DNA from: Sphaerospermopsis kisseleviana NIES-73 | Lineage (GTDB): Bacteria; Cyanobacteriota; Cyanobacteriia; Cyanobacteriales; Nostocaceae | Direction of reading: 5' to 3' | NCBI RefSeq assembly: GCF_002368075.1 | Contig: NZ_AP018314.1 | Span: forward strand, 2,253,941-2,288,877 | DNA: 34,937 nucleotides | Shown: in pieces, positions 15,899-25,362 of the stretch | Layout: each line of letters begins with the position of its first letter | Numbering within the stretch: position 1 is the stretch's first letter | Notes under the pieces: model-generated | Database searches by the model: none | What the model was told of the DNA's origin: nothing | The model's input: the letters and a program-made list of their open reading frames with translations, nothing else | Position numbers and translations under genes: made by a program

Positions 15899-16840
15899 AT
15901 GGCGGAAATATCTGCAAAACTCGTCCAAGAGCTACGCCAAAAAACTGGTGCCGGCATGATGGACTGCAAAAAGGCGCTGAAGGAAAATGATGGCAATATC
16001 GACGCAGCTATAGACTGGCTACGTAAAAAAGGCATCGCTTCAGCGGGTAAAAAGAGCGATCGCGTGGCAGCAGAAGGTTTAGTAGACACCTACATTCAAC
16101 CTGATGGTAAGGTGGGTGTACTGATAGAAGTCAACTGTCAAACTGATTTTGTTGCCCGTAACGACGCTTTTAAAACTTTAGTTAAGAATCTAGCACAACA
16201 AGCTGCGACTGCGGATAGTGTTGAGTCTTTGCTGGCTCAACCTTACATTGAAAAGGCAGAAGTAACTGTAGATGAATTTATCAAAGAAAGTATTGCTACC
16301 TTGGGTGAAAATATCCAGGTGCGACGCTTTGTAAACTTCTCTCTTGGTGACACACCAGGAGTAGTAGACAGCTACATTCACACTGGTGGTAGAGTAGGTG
16401 TGTTACTGCAAGTAATCGCTAAAACAGACGATGCTGCTGGTAACGAAGAGTTTAAAAAATTTGCTAAAAATGCAGCAATGCAAGTTGCCGCTTGCCCCAA
16501 TGTTGAGTATGTTAGTGTAGACCAAATTCCTGCCGAAACTGTCCAAAAAGAAAAGGACATTGAAATGGGTAAGGAAGACTTGGCGAATAAACCAGAGAAC
16601 ATCAGAGAAAAAATTGTTCAAGGACGGATTGAAAAACGCCTAAAAGAATTAACTTTGTTGGATCAACCTTATATCCGTGATCAAAGCATTTCTGTAGCAG
16701 ACTTAGTGAAGCAAGTTCAGTCTAAAGTCGGTGAAGACATTACAGTGCATGGCTTTGTGCGATATGTACTGGGTGAAGGCATTGAAAAACAAGAAAGTAA
16801 CTTTGCTGAAGAAGTAGCTGCTCAAATGGGCGCTAAGTAA
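15899..16840 (+). CDS. tsf: Elongation factor Ts
   Basis: A 313-residue EF-Ts, the guanine-nucleotide exchange factor for EF-Tu. The N-terminal UBA-like domain (1-50) has L-R[14 protein letters not shown]. The core has the T-D-F-V-A-R-N-D motif at 82-89, which contacts EF-Tu, and a second copy of the core fold to the C-terminus (ends with the Q-P-Y-I-R-D region and E-E-V-A-A-Q-M-G). The length and the two-subdomain core fit cyanobacterial EF-Ts. A GAGG site precedes the ATG. It follows rpsB in the conserved order. A HIP1 site is at 16056. Confidence 0.96.
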   Translation: MAEISAKLVQELRQKTGAGMMDCKKALKENDGNIDAAIDWLRKKGIASAGKKSDRVAAEGLVDTYIQPDGKVGVLIEVNCQTDFVARNDAFKTLVKNLAQQAATADSVESLLAQPYIEKAEVTVDEFIKESIATLGENIQVRRFVNFSLGDTPGVVDSYIHTGGRVGVLLQVIAKTDDAAGNEEFKKFAKNAAMQVAACPNVEYVSVDQIPAETVQKEKDIEMGKEDLANKPENIREKIVQGRIEKRLKELTLLDQPYIRDQSISVADLVKQVQSKVGEDITVHGFVRYVLGEGIEKQESNFAEEVAAQMGAK

Positions 16841-17177
16841 TAGCACTAAGTAATGGCGCTAAGTAATTTAGTTATGAGTCAGTAGTCAGTAGTTAGTTAT
16901 TAATAGTATGTTATTAACTGAAGCTGCTGGACTAAAGATTTTTGACTAATGATTAAATCAGTACACAGTAGACAGGTCAGACAGTTTATGGTAAAATGAA
17001 TGTTGATGACACTGATAACTGATAACTGATATTTGTAAAATCACAGGTCTGGCAAATTTTGCTGACCTGTATTTTATTGACAATTATTATTACAATTGGA
17101 GTAATTCAAAACTCTAGATAATCTGGATAATTATTTTCACTGCAAAATACAATTCAGGTGGAGAAAAAAAGGAAGAT
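16841..17177. other. Spacer after tsf with short repeats
   Basis: It holds CTAAGTAAT and CAGTAGT short repeats, TGATAAC heptamers near 17010-17030, and a terminator-like hairpin (17043-17078). No coding sequence is seen. An AAGGAAG ribosome-binding site for the next gene is at about 17169-17175. Confidence 0.7.
17043..17078 (+). terminator. Rho-independent-like terminator
   Basis: ACAGGTC (17043-17049) pairs perfectly with GACCTGT (17064-17070), with an inner GCAA/TTGC stem. ATTTTATT follows. It lies about 200 bases after tsf and before the acidic protein gene, so it may end the rpsB-tsf transcript. Confidence 0.6.
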
Positions 17178-18047
17178 ATGGCCAGAGCAATTGAGCGAAT
17201 AGAAGAGGATATCACAGCCATAAAACAAGCGATTAGAGCGATCGCCACAGAACTCCACAGCAATTATGTCAATTATTTAACTATCCTGGGTGAAGCTTTA
17301 CAAAAACAGTTAATTTTGGCAGTTTATCACGTTTGTACTCAAGGATATCCTGATAAATTTCTCAAATTGTCACTGAATCAGCGACAACAATTGCAACAAG
17401 GCATTCGTAAATTAGGACAAAAAGGCGCACAACAGTTGCTTGTTTATCTTCAAGGTGGAGATACGGAAGAAGCTGAAGAAACCGAGGAATTTGAGGAAAC
17501 TGAAGAAATTGAGGAAACTGAGGAAACTGAGGAAACTGAAGACAGTAAAAACGATCCTCAATCGAAAATAGAAAAGCAAAAATATTTAGATCCTTCCAAC
17601 CCCATAGAAGTGGCACAATGGCATCAAGATTTAGAGGAAGGAATTCAGAATACCCTGAGAAAAGTCTCCCAGGATGCCAATTCTTTAATTCAAAAAGTGG
17701 GAATTTTACCGAAAAAACTACCAGAACCGATTTTAGCAGCAGCCGCAGCAGCAGTTTCAGAAGCTTCTGGGGAAGTGATACCGGGTCCGCCTAATCTATT
17801 AAATTTAGTAATTGAAATCAGTAGTGACGATGAATCAGAAGATTCTAGCTTGACACAGCTGATAACCCTGAACTTGCGACTAGGAGACATTGAATTTGCT
17901 GATAACACACTCTTGTCAGCACGCAAACAAATTCGTAATATTTTACTGCAACTGAATAAATTAGGAAAAGAATATCAAAAGAAACACAGAGAATTGAAAA
18001 TTGCGGAAGCGGAAGCGGCTTGGCGTGCGAGTTGGTTTGAGGACTAA
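17178..18047 (+). CDS. Conserved acidic cyanobacterial protein, unknown function
   Basis: A 289-residue soluble protein with no family I can name. The N-terminal 90 residues are helical (M-A-R-A-I-E-R-I-E-E-D-I-T-A-I-K). Residues about 94-120 are an almost pure T-E-E/E-T-E repeat encoded by nine-base GAGGAAACT units. The centre has P-K-K-L-P-E-P-I-L-A-A-A-A-A-A-V, and the C-terminal 60 residues look coiled-coil. No signal peptide or membrane helix is seen. The start ATG follows a good purine-rich ribosome-binding site. It sits between tsf and recG, next to a heptamer array. The acidic repeat length should vary between strains. Confidence 0.7.
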   Translation: MARAIERIEEDITAIKQAIRAIATELHSNYVNYLTILGEALQKQLILAVYHVCTQGYPDKFLKLSLNQRQQLQQGIRKLGQKGAQQLLVYLQGGDTEEAEETEEFEETEEIEETEETEETEDSKNDPQSKIEKQKYLDPSNPIEVAQWHQDLEEGIQNTLRKVSQDANSLIQKVGILPKKLPEPILAAAAAAVSEASGEVIPGPPNLLNLVIEISSDDESEDSSLTQLITLNLRLGDIEFADNTLLSARKQIRNILLQLNKLGKEYQKKHRELKIAEAEAAWRASWFED

Positions 18048-18050
18048 CTT

Positions 18051-18183
18051 ATAGGTGACTGGTGACTGGTGACTGGTGATTGGGTAGAATTAACTAACAA
18101 CTAATGACTAATGACTAACAACTAACAACTAATGACTAACAACTAATGACTAACAACTAATGACTAATGACTAATGACTAATG
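18051..18183. repeat. GGTGACT and AACTAAT/TAATGAC heptamer arrays
   Basis: GGTGACT units (18051-18080) are followed by a long run of CTAATGA/CTAACAA heptamers up to the recG start. The recG ATG (18174-18176) is one of the repeat's own ATGs. Confidence 0.92.
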
Positions 18184-20705
18184 ATACTCCCGATTGGATA
18201 AGATTGGATAAAGCCTTGGCGGTAGAGGCTGAAAATGGGTTTGTAGATTTGATGGGTAGACAATATCGCTTCAGTGAATTTCTCAGTTTAACCTTTGGGA
18301 AGTTTCCTCAAAGTTTACCAGCAAAAGAGCGATCGCGCTGGCATCATATCGCCTTTCAATTTGCTGAATATCCAGATTTAGCAGTAGAAATTAGACAGCA
18401 GTTAGTTGCTGAAGTTAAAACCTATCTTTATCAATTACAACAACAATTAGAATCGGGTGAACAGCAACATCAAGACATAAAAAAACAAGAAATCAAAAAA
18501 CAGGAAATTAAAACCCAGGAAATTAAAACCCAGGAAAAAAATTATTCAACAAAAACAGTTAAAACAACTCCTATTGTGACTGAAACCAGTCGGAGACTAG
18601 CGCCAAAAATTGAGCAAAAACTCAGCGATTTACCAGAAATTGGCATCAAGAGAGCAGAAAATTTATCTCGTTTAGATTTATCAACAGTGAGAGATTTACT
18701 GTTTTATTATCCTCGTGATTATATTGATTATGCTCGTCAAGTTAACATTCAAGAATTACAAGGAGGTGAAACAGTAACTATCATCGCCGAAGTTAAGCGT
18801 TGTAATTGTTTTACCAGTCCTAAAAATCAAAAGTTATCAATTTTAGAACTATTATTAAAAGATAAAAGTGGACAAATAAAAGTTAGTAGATTTTATGCCG
18901 GTGCTAGATTTAGTAGTCGTGGTTGGCAAGAAAGTTTAAAACGACGTTATGCTGTGGGTAGTGTGGTGGCTGCTTGTGGTTTAGTGAAAGCCAGTAAATA
19001 TGGTTTAACCTTAGATAATCCCGAAATAGAAGTATTAGCAAATCCTGGTGATGCGATAGAATCTTTTACTATTGGGCGGGTTGTACCGATTTATGGTTTA
19101 ACGGAAGGAGTTGTTGCAAATACCGTCAGACAAGCGGTAATGGCAGCTTTACCTGCGGCAGCAAATTTAAAAGATCCCTTACCAGTTGGTTTAAGAAAAA
19201 AATATGAATTAATGGAATTAAAAGATGCAATTCCTAATATTCATTTTCCTAAAGATAGTGATACTTTAAAATATGCTCGTCGGCGTTTAGTATTTGATGA
19301 ATTTTTCTATTTACAACTGGGTTTATTACAACGTCAGAAACAAGCCAAGGCAATTCAAACAAGTGCGATTTTAGCACCAAAAGGCAAATTATTAGAACAA
19401 TTTAACGAGATTTTACCTTTTAAATTTACTAATGCTCAACAAAGAGTTATTAACGATATTCTCAATGATTTACAAAAACCTACACCCATGAATCGTTTAG
19501 TTCAAGGTGATGTAGGTTCGGGTAAAACTGTGGTAGCTGTGGTGGCGATTTTAGCAGCAATTCAATCTGGTTATCAAGCAGCTTTGATGGCTCCCACTGA
19601 AGTATTAGCAGAACAACATTATAGAAAGTTAGTTAGTTGGTTTAACCTGTTACATTTACCAGTTGAATTATTAACAGGTTCAACAAAAACAGCAAAAAGA
19701 AGAGAAATTCATTCTCAGTTAGAAACAGGTGAATTACCTCTTTTAGTGGGAACTCATGCGTTAATTCAAGATAAGGTAAATTTTCAACGTTTGGGTTTAG
19801 TTGTCATTGATGAACAGCATCGTTTTGGGGTAGAACAAAGGGCAAAATTACAGCAAAAAGGTGAACAACCCCACGTTTTAACCATGACTGCAACTCCTAT
19901 TCCTAGAACATTAGCTTTAACAGTTCATGGTGATTTAGATGTGAGTCAAATTGATGAATTACCACCAGGAAGACAAGCAATTAAAACATCTTTGTTAACT
20001 GGTCAACAAAGACCCCAAGCTTATGATTTAATAAGAAGAGAAATTGCCCAAGGTAGGCAGATTTATGTAGTTTTGCCTTTGGTGGAAGAGTCGGAAAAAT
20101 TAGATTTGCGTTCTGCAATAGATGAACATCAAAAATTACAAGAAAGCGTTTTTCCTGAGTTTCAAGTGGGGTTATTGCATGGAAGAATGACTTCCGCAGA
20201 AAAAGAGGAAGCTATTAATAAATTCCGGGATAATGAAACTCAGATTTTAGTTTCTACTACGGTGGTAGAGGTGGGTGTGGATGTTCCTAACGCGACGGTG
20301 ATGTTAATTGAACACGCGGAAAGATTTGGGTTATCACAGTTACACCAATTACGGGGGCGTGTGGGACGGGGTGCAGCGCAGTCCTATTGTTTGTTGATGA
20401 GTAGTTCCAGAAGTCCTGATGCACAACAACGGTTGATGGTGCTGGTACAGTCTCAGGATGGGTTTTTTATCTCGGAAATGGATATGCGTTTTCGTGGTCC
20501 TGGGGAAGTGATGGGGACTAGACAATCTGGAGTAGCGGATTTTACTTTGGCTAGTTTGGTAGAAGATGAGGATGTGTTGCTGTTAGCGCGACAAGCAGCA
20601 GAGAAGGTGATTGATATGGATGCGAGTTTAGCGCGTTGGACTCTGATGCGGGATGAGTTGCAGTATAGGTATACGCGGTTAATGGGGGGAGCAATTTTGA
20701 CTTAG
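18174..20705 (+). CDS. recG: ATP-dependent DNA helicase RecG
   Basis: An 843-residue superfamily 2 helicase that reverses stalled replication forks and branch-migrates Holliday junctions. An N-terminal extension of about 150 residues (with a K-Q-E-I-K/T-Q-E-I-K repeat from 15-base units near 18480-18540) precedes the wedge/OB-fold domain (about 160-330). The helicase motifs are Walker A GDVGSGKT (445-452), DEQH (546-549), the T-A-T-P-I-P-R-T motif III region, and QLRGRVGRG near the C-terminus. It is longer than E. coli RecG (693 aa) because of the extension, as in other cyanobacteria. The ATG is the first after an in-frame TGA and lies in the heptamer array. No Shine-Dalgarno is visible. Confidence 0.95.
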   Translation: MTNDTPDWIRLDKALAVEAENGFVDLMGRQYRFSEFLSLTFGKFPQSLPAKERSRWHHIAFQFAEYPDLAVEIRQQLVAEVKTYLYQLQQQLESGEQQHQDIKKQEIKKQEIKTQEIKTQEKNYSTKTVKTTPIVTETSRRLAPKIEQKLSDLPEIGIKRAENLSRLDLSTVRDLLFYYPRDYIDYARQVNIQELQGGETVTIIAEVKRCNCFTSPKNQKLSILELLLKDKSGQIKVSRFYAGARFSSRGWQESLKRRYAVGSVVAACGLVKASKYGLTLDNPEIEVLANPGDAIESFTIGRVVPIYGLTEGVVANTVRQAVMAALPAAANLKDPLPVGLRKKYELMELKDAIPNIHFPKDSDTLKYARRRLVFDEFFYLQLGLLQRQKQAKAIQTSAILAPKGKLLEQFNEILPFKFTNAQQRVINDILNDLQKPTPMNRLVQGDVGSGKTVVAVVAILAAIQSGYQAALMAPTEVLAEQHYRKLVSWFNLLHLPVELLTGSTKTAKRREIHSQLETGELPLLVGTHALIQDKVNFQRLGLVVIDEQHRFGVEQRAKLQQKGEQPHVLTMTATPIPRTLALTVHGDLDVSQIDELPPGRQAIKTSLLTGQQRPQAYDLIRREIAQGRQIYVVLPLVEESEKLDLRSAIDEHQKLQESVFPEFQVGLLHGRMTSAEKEEAINKFRDNETQILVSTTVVEVGVDVPNATVMLIEHAERFGLSQLHQLRGRVGRGAAQSYCLLMSSSRSPDAQQRLMVLVQSQDGFFISEMDMRFRGPGEVMGTRQSGVADFTLASLVEDEDVLLLARQAAEKVIDMDASLARWTLMRDELQYRYTRLMGGAILT

Positions 20706-20750
20706 AATAATTGAGGAAATTCTTTAATTACAGGAAATCAAAATAACTTA

Positions 20751-21239
20751 ATGGCAAAAATACCTTTTACAGACAAGGAAATGGAGAAAGCTTGGCTGAG
20801 AAATATATCTGCTTATTACAAAACACCTCAACCTCATACCAATGCCCATCGGTTATTATTATTTTATGCCGTCGAATGTGGTCTTAAAGCAATTTTCATG
20901 AAAAAAAAGCGTTGTCCTCGCACTGATTTGGATTTATGCCAAGAAATTATTGAATGCGGACATAATATCAATGATATGTTAGATTGTGTAGAAGCACAAG
21001 GCGACTTAAAACTACCTGAAATACGGATAGAGGATATACCCGATAAAAGGAATAATAAAAAGAATAAACAAGAAAAGAGAAGATTAGATAGTGGACAAAT
21101 TAACCAAATATGGAGATATGGCGCAAATATTATTGGTATAATTACTAAAAAAGAAGAAAAACCACAAACCGATGAATATATAGAAAATAAACTGTTAGAA
21201 ATATCAAAATGGATTGCAAAGAAAATTGACAAATTATGA
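20751..21239 (+). CDS. HEPN-like small protein, first gene of the KGGVGR ATPase unit
   Basis: A 162-residue helical protein. The segment R-L-L-L-F-Y-A-V-E-C-G-L-K-A-I-F (about 34-49) followed by G-H-N-I-N-D-M-L (72-79) resembles HEPN-domain proteins, where A-V-E-x-x-L-K-A and G-H-x-L-x-x-L recur. HEPN proteins are often RNases in defence or toxin systems. The classical R-x4-6-H catalytic motif is not obvious here, so it may be a non-catalytic partner. A lysine-rich stretch (about 101-111) and a basic C-terminal helix suggest nucleic-acid or protein contact. Its TGA overlaps the next ATG (ATGA), so the two are translated together. AT-rich codon use resembles its partner more than recG. Confidence 0.5.
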   Translation: MAKIPFTDKEMEKAWLRNISAYYKTPQPHTNAHRLLLFYAVECGLKAIFMKKKRCPRTDLDLCQEIIECGHNINDMLDCVEAQGDLKLPEIRIEDIPDKRNNKKNKQEKRRLDSGQINQIWRYGANIIGIITKKEEKPQTDEYIENKLLEISKWIAKKIDKL

Positions 21240-22489
21240 ATGAACTAAAAAAAATAAAATTATTTACTTGGCTCGATGTCATAAGAATTATTCGTCAAAA
21301 AACCAGCTACGGTACTAATCTACCAGAAGGAATATTAAAAATACGTTGTTACTCGGATAGCTTGGAAATATATCTTTCCACAGAAGAAGATCAAGATACA
21401 GTTATTCATCATTTAAAGAATTGGTTTAAAGACTGGTATCAAAAAGAAGAATCCTTGATTTTTATAGATATTGGAGATGCAACATTACCTGTAGAATTTA
21501 TCATTGGTGAAGAACCTTATATAACTGATGTTGAAATTCGTCCTTTTTGGGAAGAAATTGCATATTTGAAAAGTGAATCAGAAACAGAAAATGCCATTCA
21601 GCAGGTTGTTAAACTGCCAGCAATGTCCCCTAATAACTGTAATTTAATAGCCTTCTATTCTTTTAAAGGTGGTGTGGGGAGAACTTTAAATTTAGCAGCG
21701 CATCTTTTCGCTTTACTAGATAGAGCTAAAGAGTTAAATCAACCGATCAAAATACTTGTGATAGATGCTGATTTAGAAGCTCCTGGCCTTACATATTGGA
21801 ATGCTTCGGAAAGCCAAAAACCAGAAGTTTCATTTATTAATTTTTTAGAGGTTTATCATTATTCACCGATTGATAGAGAAGAAGCTCTGTCATTATTTGC
21901 CAAAGAGGTAAAAAAATCAGCTAAAAATGAAGGACAATCTAGTATATATTTCCTACCAGCATTTCTTAAAGACGAAGACTTATTAGATACTCCTATTTTA
22001 CCTGAACATTTGGTAAGAGGTATAGATGGAGTTTGGGAATATGGGAATGCTCTTTATAGTTTAGGTGCAATTTTGGCAGTAGATTATATTTTTATTGATT
22101 TGAGAGCAGGTTTAAGTGAAATCTCAAGTCCGATAATTTTTGATCCTCGAATACAGCGTTTTTTGGTGACAACTATTAATGATCAATCTATTCAAGGTAC
22201 AAGTCTGGTTTTAAAACAAATTGGTAAAGTTGCACCACCAGAAGCAGAAGTTAAAAATAAAACATACTATGATCCAACTATAATTATTAGTATGTTAAAA
22301 GAAGAATTTAAAGAATTACCAAATTTTAACAATGCTGTGACAGACTTAGTTTATGCTTATGGGCAAGATAAAGATGATAAATTATCAAATGAGAAAAGAC
22401 TAGAAATTAAAGAAGCCTATTTTGCTGAGGAACTATTGTATATCAATAATTGGGATGATGCAAGATCAAAGTTAGAGGAACTACGGTAA
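21236..22489 (+). CDS. KGGVGR-type ParA/MinD-like ATPase, 5' part of a split gene
   Basis: A 417-residue protein. An N-terminal domain of about 110 residues (W-L-D-V-I-R-I-I-R-Q-K-T near the start) has no family I know. The ATPase domain has the deviant Walker A segment FYSFKGGVGRT (140-150) and the V-I-D-A-D-L-E-A-P-G-L switch (175-185), and a Y-I-F-I-D-L-R-A-G strand follows about 100 residues later. This is the KGGVGR variant of the ParA/MinD fold. The reading frame ends at TAA 22487-22489, but coding sequence continues without a break in the -1 frame into a second NTPase. The gene overlaps the HEPN-like gene by four bases. Confidence 0.8.
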   Translation: MNELKKIKLFTWLDVIRIIRQKTSYGTNLPEGILKIRCYSDSLEIYLSTEEDQDTVIHHLKNWFKDWYQKEESLIFIDIGDATLPVEFIIGEEPYITDVEIRPFWEEIAYLKSESETENAIQQVVKLPAMSPNNCNLIAFYSFKGGVGRTLNLAAHLFALLDRAKELNQPIKILVIDADLEAPGLTYWNASESQKPEVSFINFLEVYHYSPIDREEALSLFAKEVKKSAKNEGQSSIYFLPAFLKDEDLLDTPILPEHLVRGIDGVWEYGNALYSLGAILAVDYIFIDLRAGLSEISSPIIFDPRIQRFLVTTINDQSIQGTSLVLKQIGKVAPPEAEVKNKTYYDPTIIISMLKEEFKELPNFNNAVTDLVYAYGQDKDDKLSNEKRLEIKEAYFAEELLYINNWDDARSKLEELR

Positions 22490-22490
22490 G
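22456..22490 (+). other. Probable frameshift joining the two NTPase halves
   Basis: The ParA-like frame stops at 22487-22489. The next frame opens just after a TGA at 22456-22458 and runs to 24024, and it has no ATG or GTG start until well inside conserved sequence. One missing base in this 30-base window would join them. No strong slippery heptamer is seen, so a mutation or a sequence error is more likely than programmed frameshifting. Confidence 0.65.
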
Positions 22491-24024
22491 AGAAAATGCT
22501 CTAAATTGGGCAAATCAGCAATTAGTCATTGAGGATCAAGAAATTACGGAAAATATAGAAGAAATAAAATCACGTCAAAAACAAGAAGTAACCAAACTAA
22601 GAGATTTATGTCAAAAGTATGAATATGCTGAATCGGGAGAAGGGGAAGATTTACTAATCACAGAACCTTGGCAAAATTTGGCAACTAATTTTCAAGATGA
22701 ATTACCTCATGTAATATCAATTGGAGCAAAAGGAGCAGGAAAAACATTTAATTATATTCAGCTTGCACGGTTTAAATATTGGGAAAAGTTTATTAATACA
22801 ATTAGTAAACTTTCTCATGAAATAATTAATGAAACTGTTACTCAAACACATATTTTTCCTTTTTTGGAATCACGTACACTCAAAGAAAATGCTAATACTG
22901 TCATCAGTGAAGCTAGAAATGAGACAAGAATAGCATTAGATAATCATGTTCCTGAATTTAAACATTCCGAATATGTAGATAGGATCAAGAACACACTAGA
23001 TATTGAAGATTGGAATGAACCACGATGGACTCAATTCTGGGTTGGTGAAATTGCCAAATCAATTGGCATGAGTGAAAATATAGATAATCCTCATACTTTG
23101 AGTAATATAAATCAATATTTAAGAAATAAAGAATTAAAAATTATCTTTTTGTTTGATGGATTAGAAGATATTTTCTCTGATATTGCTGCTAATGAAAAAC
23201 AGCGTATAGCTTTAAAAGCGTTGATTGATGATTTACCGAAGAAATTATCAGAAATTAGGCAATCTCACCTGGGTATAATCATTTTCTTGCGTCGTGATTT
23301 TCTCAGATATACAATTACTCAAAACTTAGGACAATTTGAAAATCTTTACCGTTCCTATGATTTATATTGGAATCACGAATCTTTCTTGAGGTTAGCTTAT
23401 TGGATTTGTAGTGAATCTAATGTTATTGGGGCAGAAAAAGGCAATATTTATAGTATAACTAAAGAAAATCTGATTACTGAATTAGAAAATTTATGGGGTA
23501 AAACTCTGGGTACTGAAAAATCTAAAGAAGCATATACAGCTTCTTGGGTATTTGCAGCTTTAACTGATTTTAAGGGTAAACTTCAGGCGAGAGATATTGT
23601 GCGCTTTTTGCATTATGCAGCTAAGATTACATTAGATAATGCTAAAGATGTAAACTTTGAAAAGTGGTATACAAATCGACTATTACCTCCTCAAGCTATT
23701 CGCCGAGCTTTAAAACCATGTAGTGAAGAAAAGGTGAGAGAAGCTACAGAAGAATATCCAGCTTTTAAAAAATGGGTAGATGAACAACTTCCTCCTGCTT
23801 CTGAAAGAAAAATACCTTTTGCTGTCGAGCAGTTCAACATGGATCAGCAAACTGTAAGAATGTTAGAAGAAATGGGGGTAATTTATGAAGATAAAGAAAA
23901 AGAGGAAATAGCGCGATTTTATATGCCGGAAATTTTTCGAGAAGGTTTAGGTTTTTCTGGTCAAGGTGCAAGACCTCGAATAGTAGCATTAAAGCGTAGG
24001 GTACTAGGGAAAGGCATTTTGTAA
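22486..24024 (+). pseudogene. P-loop NTPase, 3' part of the split KGGVGR ATPase gene
   Basis: This is a continuous reading frame of about 512 codons. Codons 22486-22677 read as a plausible charged linker (including T-E-N-I-E-E-I-K-S-R-Q-K-Q-E-V-T-K-L-R-D-L). Next comes H-V-I-S-I-G-A-K-G-A-G-K-T (Walker A at about 22723-22746), a Walker B strand E-L-K-I-I-F-L-F-D-G-L-E-D (about 23133-23169), and a helical region with R-D-F-L-R-Y and A-R-D-I-V-R-F-L. The C-terminal part resembles a winged-helix or sensor domain (M-L-E-E-M-G-V-I-Y-E-D). A TTG at 22678 is the only usual start, and it would cut off the linker. I therefore read this as the second half of the upstream gene; its function would be an AAA/STAND-like switch. 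Confidence 0.65.
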
Positions 24025-24072
24025 TATTTGTCTGTTCGGCTGACGCTCACGGCGAAGCCTGTCACCTGTCAC

Positions 24073-25131
24073 CTACTCACTAAACTCCATCGTCTCGATA
24101 AACTCTAAAATATTCTGTTTAATATCCTCTGCTTCATCCAAAATAGGACCGGGACTATCACCATTGAAAAATGTCCGCTGACTGCTAACTATATACAAGA
24201 AGTCACCATTGATGAAAGCTAACAAACCCCGATAAGCATCTAATCTAATGGCATTGCCGTTAGTTTCTTGTTTGGAAATTGTTGAGCCTTTGGGCATATC
24301 AACTAATACATAATAATAACCTTTTAAGGTATCTTGTAAATATTCTGTATACTTGATTTCTGCACCTGGGACATTAACAAAAATGGCTTGTGGTAAATAT
24401 TTTTCGATTAAAATAGAGTGGAGATATGTTTCCTGTCCCTGAGATTCCATTGTTGCTAAATGTTCGGTTGGAAGAGGATAATAATCAATTCTCAGTAAAG
24501 TTCCAACATCATCAGAAAAGCTAACTATTCCTTCTTGACTTTGAATTTTTCCTCCCTGTTCTGGGGTAACTGGTATGGGAACAATAAAATTACCCAAAGG
24601 TGATTGATATATTTCTTGCCCAAATTCATCTAATAATATTGTTTCCTGTTCTATGTCTACATATTCTTCTTGATATTCTGCTTCTTCTATTGCAGCTATG
24701 ATTTCTTTGATCATTTCTTCTGCTTCTATATCTTCTAGTTCTAAGGCTTGTTGTAGTTGTTTGATGTACGGCTGTTTTGGTGTGGGAATAGTTAGGGTTT
24801 CGTCGTCTAAAAGCAATACTACCCCAGCAGCAAAGGCATCTAATACTATTTCATCTACAAGGCTGGCGTTGGCGGTGTTAAATAATGCCCCTAGTCCTTC
24901 ATCTTGGGCGATCGCTACCAGTCTATCAACTATTTCTAGCATTTCCTCGGCTGAGTATTCATTAAAAACCTCAAATTCCCAGAGAATACCTGCTAAACTT
25001 TCTGCATCTAAGTCTTCAATGGAAGAATCAACTATTCCGGTAATTACACCTATAGCTGCTACCGCTTCTTCTGGACTCAATGATTCTTGTGAGATTTTTT
25101 TTGACTGAAATATTTTATCATACTTGGTCAT
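24073..25131 (-). CDS. TerB-like domain protein
   Basis: A 352-residue acidic protein. Residues about 18-155 are all-helical and resemble the tellurite-resistance TerB-like fold (S-P-E-E-A-V-A-A-I-G-V-I-T through D-E-I-V-L-D-A-F-A-A-G-V-V-L, with a second helical bundle and Asp/Glu-rich loops that may bind metal). Residues about 170-350 form an alpha/beta part with F-V-N-V-P-G-A-E-I-K and Y-Y-Y-V-L-V-D-M-P-K strands that I cannot name. No signal peptide is seen. The ATG is clear (25129-25131). It is convergent with the NTPase gene and has no obvious operon partner except, loosely, the small membrane protein at 25363. Confidence 0.6.
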   Translation of the reverse strand: MTKYDKIFQSKKISQESLSPEEAVAAIGVITGIVDSSIEDLDAESLAGILWEFEVFNEYSAEEMLEIVDRLVAIAQDEGLGALFNTANASLVDEIVLDAFAAGVVLLLDDETLTIPTPKQPYIKQLQQALELEDIEAEEMIKEIIAAIEEAEYQEEYVDIEQETILLDEFGQEIYQSPLGNFIVPIPVTPEQGGKIQSQEGIVSFSDDVGTLLRIDYYPLPTEHLATMESQGQETYLHSILIEKYLPQAIFVNVPGAEIKYTEYLQDTLKGYYYVLVDMPKGSTISKQETNGNAIRLDAYRGLLAFINGDFLYIVSSQRTFFNGDSPGPILDEAEDIKQNILEFIETMEFSE

Positions 25132-25362
25132 AATAGCTCCATCAATACTCTTTTAGTAATAACCGATGTCTCAAAGTAACAATTGTTAGTTTAGCAAGGA
25201 CATAAGCCTTGTCTAGATTTTATCTAGTATTTTGGTAATCTATGTAATCAGTAAAGGATACCAAAAACCAGTCGCCACTTTTCCTGATTACTGTTTTTTC
25301 CGTATAGATCAGGTTTCTGACTCTGATTTTTGAGTTTCATTCATACACAAACCTATGTAACC

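Noticed and set aside
22456-22490. Programmed -1 frameshift joining the two NTPase halves
   Set aside because: No X-XXY-YYZ slippery heptamer in the zero frame and no obvious downstream pseudoknot were seen.
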